Below are positions 59,948-64,000 of a stretch of 64,000 nt of DNA, piece by piece; the stretch's first letter is position 1, and each line of letters starts with the position of its first letter. Origin of the DNA: Lycium barbarum (lineage: Eukaryota > Streptophyta > Magnoliopsida > Solanales > Solanaceae). The position numbers and the translations under genes are program-made. The stretch spans positions 8,185,725 through 8,249,724 of the forward strand of contig NC_083344.1 in the NCBI RefSeq assembly GCF_019175385.1, given 5' to 3'. The notes under the pieces were generated by a model. The model did not search any database and was not told where the DNA came from. It saw only the letters and a list, made by a program, of their open reading frames with translations.

Positions 59948-60669
59948 TAACCCCAACCCATCAAGTTTTAAAGGTTTATTGACATTCTAGGGTTTCTACT
60001 TCACTTTCACCATTAGAGACCCATGGAGATGATTACCATAATGAAGGGAGAATGGAATTCAATAAACTTACCTCACAAGGCTATCTTGCCCTGGCTTGAA
60101 AATTCTCTCTAGGTGCCTGTTAGGAAATGTGTTGGTGTTTTGTGAGAAGAGAAAATAAACTGAGTATATTAAATTCGAGTTACTGTTTTACGTCGACCGC
60201 TATGACGGTCGTCACGCCGCTACAGTGGTCCCACTATGGCGGTCAAGTGACCGTTATAGCGGTCCCAATAGAAACCGCCGGTGGTCTTCCCACCGCTATA
60301 GCGGTCTACCGCCAGCCACAGTGGCCTACTGTCAGCCACAACGGCCACAAAGGACATGGATGGCTGCTGGCAGCGGTCTAGCTGCCGCTATAGCGGTATC
60401 GCCGCAGTGGTATACCCACTGCTGCAGAGGTCCATTTTGGGCAGTGAGCTTGACTTTTGACCAGTTTTTCCCCCTATCACCCCACATTTCATCCAAGGCC
60501 TTAAAAACACAACATAAAGCATGCAGACACACAAAAAGACATCTCACAAATCCACCCGCGGACTCGGAATTCCCAACGGATTCCTAATTTTCCCTAACGA
60601 ACGGAAGGGTTATTACACCATATACCAATTAAAACACTGTTCGTCCCTGAATGAACAAGGGTGAGAAAA

Positions 60670-61023
60670 CTAGAGGGAGTTACCTGACTCAGCGAAACGC
60701 TGAGGGTATTTGCTACGCATATCGGACTCTATCTCCCAAGTAGCTTCTTCCACAGGTGGATTTTTCCATTGAACTTTCACAGAGGCTATTTCTTTGGACC
60801 TCAACTTGCAAATATCCCTGTCGAAGATAGCAACGGGCTCTTCCTCATACGATAGATTTTCGGCTAACAAAATCGAATCCCAACGGATGATATAGGAACC
60901 ATCGCCGTGGTACCTCTTTAACATCGACACATGGAACACTGGATGAACGCTTGATAATCCCGGAGGTAAAGCCAACTTGTAAGCCACCTATCCCATACGT
61001 TTGAGAATCTCAAATGGACCACC
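60670..61023 (-). pseudogene. Chromovirus integrase C-terminus with chromodomain
   Basis: Reads GPFEILKRMG*, then VAYKLALPPGLSSVHPVFHV, SMLKRYHGDGSYIIRWDSI and KLRSKEIASVKVQWKNPPVE, EATWEIESDM. This is the Tekay/Del integrase end with its chromodomain-like tail. A TAG replaces a codon just before VAYK. The upstream integrase is cut off at 61023 by an inserted LTR. It belongs with the split LTR ending at 60617. Confidence 0.82.
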
Positions 61024-63660
61024 TGTCACGACCCAGACTCGTGAGCCATGACTAGTGCCCAAGCTGGACACTCGTGTACGTAGCTGTAGATATAGTCAAA
61101 CTGAATCTAAGAAAAATATGGAAACTTGCAAAATAACTCCAAAGGTTCATAACGTCATCATGTATATATATATCCAGATAACCTGTCTCCTGAGGAGTCA
61201 CAACTAAACAAAACATAATATGGTACGCAAGCCGACAAGGCTGCCAGTACAGGTCAATATGATACGCAAGCCGACAAGGCTGCCACTACATATCAATATC
61301 ATACGCAAGCCGACAAGGCTGCCACAACAGACAAACATATCCATAGCATATCGTACAGACACAGCTGAACAAAACTTATACACAACCTACACATATGTCT
61401 ACAGACCTCTAAGAGTATCAACAGTGAAATATGACGGGACAGGGCCCCGCCGTACCCCTGGATAAACATATATATACATCAAAATATCTGTACCAAAAGT
61501 CTAGGCTCCGGAACAATGGAACTCTCCAAGACAGCTGAGTAGTAGTCCTAAGCTGGAGAACCAAATCGAGTATCCGTACCCTCGGGCATGAAACACAGCC
61601 CCCCAAAGAAAGGGGGTCAGTACGAGATACTTACTGAGTATATAAAGCATGAAATACAATAAAGAGGATCATGACTGAGATAGAGATTACAAGAGACAAG
61701 TATGACATTCAAAATACCAATACACTTGCCTTATGAAATGTAAAACGTGCATATCAATATCATATATCATACCCGACCCATTATGGGACTCGGTGAATAA
61801 AGTCATCACATACCATCCTTGGCGCCATAATCACATCATCATATCATCATATCATCATATATATATATATATACCATATCCCGGCCCTCTAGTGATGGAC
61901 TCGGTGAACAATGCAGTGAAACTGTGCACGAAAACGTACCCCGGCCCGGGACTGGTGAAAGATATATTGAGGCATGCACGAGCAGAGTAGTGGGCAACCA
62001 TATGCAAACTAAGTCATATCTGAGACTCAATAGAACAATCAAAATGAACCATCATTTGATAATCAAGACAATAGTCATACCAAGTATCCTTCGAATGTCA
62101 CTATGGATTATATCAAAATAGAACTTCTGGAGTCGTAGACACGTATCAAGACATAATGAAACAGCTTCTGGAAATCAAGAACATTAGCCATCCTAGTTTC
62201 TCTAAGAATAAGAGTTTCTTTGGAGTCGTATACACGCCGTCTGTTTGTTTCATAAAGATCATGCCAAAAAGAAAGGAAGGTTAGCTTTACATACCTTTGG
62301 CGCTTAATCCGTGACTCGATATGTATACGTTGCCCAAAATATCTCTACCTATATTAAGACGTCAAGACTATGGTTAAGCTACGAAAAGGCATAAAACGTA
62401 CTTCAACGTTAGTAGCTTATTTCAAGACAATTAGGCAACACTTCCCCTATATCGCTCAATTTCCTCACATTTATGCCAACTATACAACAACCAACATAGC
62501 AACAACCAAAGCACGTCTAAGTTATCGCATTAAGAACTAGTCGAAACAAGATCCGAGAATACTCCAAAACAGCCCCACATAACATAAGAATGCTCGACAC
62601 ACCTCAAATGTCTAAAATATGCACCCAACAACCACATACGCTTCTCATACGATATTTTATACTTTTCTTTCTTATCAAATTAGTGATTCACATTAGCAAC
62701 AACACAACAACGGCCTCAACTTTCATATGCAAGAAAATTATCTTAACATTAATAAGTCCTAAAGCAGCCCATCAATTATAACAACACAATACGAGCCTTA
62801 ACTACACTTAGTCCTCCAATTTCACAAGAACAACAACACATATACCTACTTATAACTATATTTCCATTCCTTTCCACACGACCAAATCATTCTCGCATAC
62901 AATACAATTATAACCTTAAGCATCAAATTCTTTCACTTTCATCACACGATCAATAACAACCATTACGACAACAACATCAAAATTAATTCACCATTTTAAA
63001 GTTAAAACAGCCCCCCCCCCCCCCCCCCACACGGCCCCAAACAACAACTTAGCATCAACACACACAATTCTTTACATCCACCTCCACATTTACCAAATTA
63101 TAACAAGTCCAAACCACCTCTAAAACATGTTAGAGAGAATTAAATCTTACCTTAACAAGCTTGGATCCTTAACGTTTCTAATCACTTGGATGTTTACAAC
63201 ACCTTAGAAATTAAGTTTTGCTCCCATCAAAACCTTAAGCTCGGCAAAAACAGCCATGGTCGTAGCTCTTCTCTCTCTGTCTAGCTTAGCTTGCTCTCTT
63301 TCTAAGTTAATATTTGTTGAAGAAGAAAACTAAATGACTTATCTTAGTCATTAGTATGCTATTTATGGGCTGCCTATTACTCCTACACGTGTCCACTATG
63401 ATGAATCATCCATTTTATTTCATTTTGTTATATATTTTTTTTTGAAGAATTCGGTGGGGCCCACTTAATTGTCTAATCATGGTTAATTAATCCCTAATAT
63501 CCACTAATATTTCTATACTAATTGGAATTTACAAGCAAGTCGTGCCATATTAAAAATCGGGATTAAAAGTCCTTGTCTCATATCTAAAAAATAATCTCGT
63601 CCTTAAACTTATGTTGATAGCTTACGAATAATCCAACGTACAAAAATACGGGATATAATA
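61024..63660 (-). mobile_element. Chromovirus LTR, minus orientation
   Basis: Begins TGTCACGACCCAGACTCG and ends near TACGGGATATAATA (canonical end ACA, mutated). A C-rich tract CCTTCCCCCCC (inverse of a polypurine tract) and CATTCGTCCTCGAATG adjoin, so this is the 3' LTR of a minus-strand element whose body lies right of the window. It contains three ~39 bp units of TACGCAAGCCGACAAGGCTG (61220-61324), short AT and CATAT repeats near 61830-61872, and an 18-base C run at 63011-63028. Confidence 0.78.
61220..61324. repeat. ~39 bp minisatellite in the LTR
   Basis: Three units with TACGCAAGCCGACAAGGCTG at 61224, 61263 and 61302. Confidence 0.88.
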
Positions 63661-64000
63661 TCCTTCCCCCCCTTTAGAACATTCGTCCTCGAATGTTAAA
63701 CTAATCCTGCACTCCCAATACTTCCTTAAACATTATTTTACTAAATTATGCCCTTTATATGCCTCTTTCATTGGTCGATCCCTTCACTTTATTATAACGC
63801 ATTCCAGCTCTCTTAGTAACCATTTCCATAATATTTGTTCTTGCTCTTGCCTTTCGAGGTGGTAATTCCACGTCGTTGTCTTTACTCTCCTTTTCATTTC
63901 GCAGTTGGTTGACGGTTGTATTGCGAGCTCTTCTGCTGAAATCTTACTCTCTCCCGCGTAGACGTCCCTCGTCGATTTATTAGATTTTACAATCCCTGGA
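63661..64000 (-). mobile_element. 3' internal flank of a minus-strand LTR element
   Basis: Follows the polypurine-tract-like stretch of the LTR ending at 63660. No coding sequence recognised before the window edge. Confidence 0.45.

Larger units (their letters stand above)
44692..60617 (-). mobile_element. Chromovirus 3' LTR split by a CACTA transposon
   Basis: The left part (44692-46255) begins TTTCACGACCCAACCCGCC (canonical TGTCACGACCC). The right part (59948-60617) ends AAGGGTTATTACA. Without the CACTA insert and one TAA the LTR is about 2.23 kb, within the size range of its relatives. The element is minus strand: its integrase tail follows at 60670. A GC-rich palindrome cluster lies at 60190-60430. 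Confidence 0.8.

Noticed and set aside
60127..60587. Open frames on both strands
   Set aside because: LTR sequence with GCGG palindromes; antisense frames appear for the same reason.

Overview
The window is AT-rich plant nuclear DNA with one host gene and a dense nest of transposable elements. The repeat types point to a Solanaceae-type flowering plant: tRNA-derived SINEs, Tekay/Del chromovirus LTRs with TGTAACGACCC/GGGTCGTGACA ends, TGTTGACACC LTRs, and a vinorine-synthase-like BAHD gene. The family assignment is inferred from recognition, not from a search.

Layout. 0-1.8 kb: decayed Ty1/copia gag-protease and its 5' LTR (minus), running off the left edge. 2.1-2.3 kb: SINE. 2.46-4.34 kb: the only credible host gene, a BAHD acyltransferase (minus). 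Its two exons are separated by a 640 bp hAT-like MITE whose 8 bp target duplications supply the splice junctions, so splicing would restore the frame exactly. 4.4-12.3 kb: promoter with a duplicated TATA segment, then MITEs, a foldback element, a MULE-like TIR element, a SINE remnant and a tRNA-Tyr fragment. 12.35-15.0 and 16.08-19.11 kb: two solo LTRs; the second splits a short unidentified ORF. 19.3-31.7 kb: four copies of a ~2.28 kb unit arranged as a duplicated dimer, with a LINE at the same site in copies 2 and 4 and a solo LTR in copy 2. 31.7-44.7 kb: nested Tekay/Del-type chromovirus remnants, including inverted LTR arms, a dead gag-pol carrying a Tourist-like MITE and a solo LTR, and a stranded chromodomain. 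44.7-60.6 kb: a minus-strand chromovirus LTR split by a complete 13.7 kb CACTA (En/Spm) transposon. That CACTA has TAA target duplications, subterminal repeats, a tnp2-type transposase gene and a Transposase_24-type gene (both decayed), and LINE fragments. 60.6-64 kb: chromovirus integrase C-terminus, then another long LTR and an element 3' flank.

How it fits together. The order of insertion can be read from who interrupts whom: CACTA in an LTR, a solo LTR in a chromovirus protease, a MITE in gag, a LINE before a segmental duplication. Four LTRs have matching or near-matching 5 bp duplications and no internal region, so unequal recombination has been active. No CRISPR arrays, rRNA genes or operons are present.
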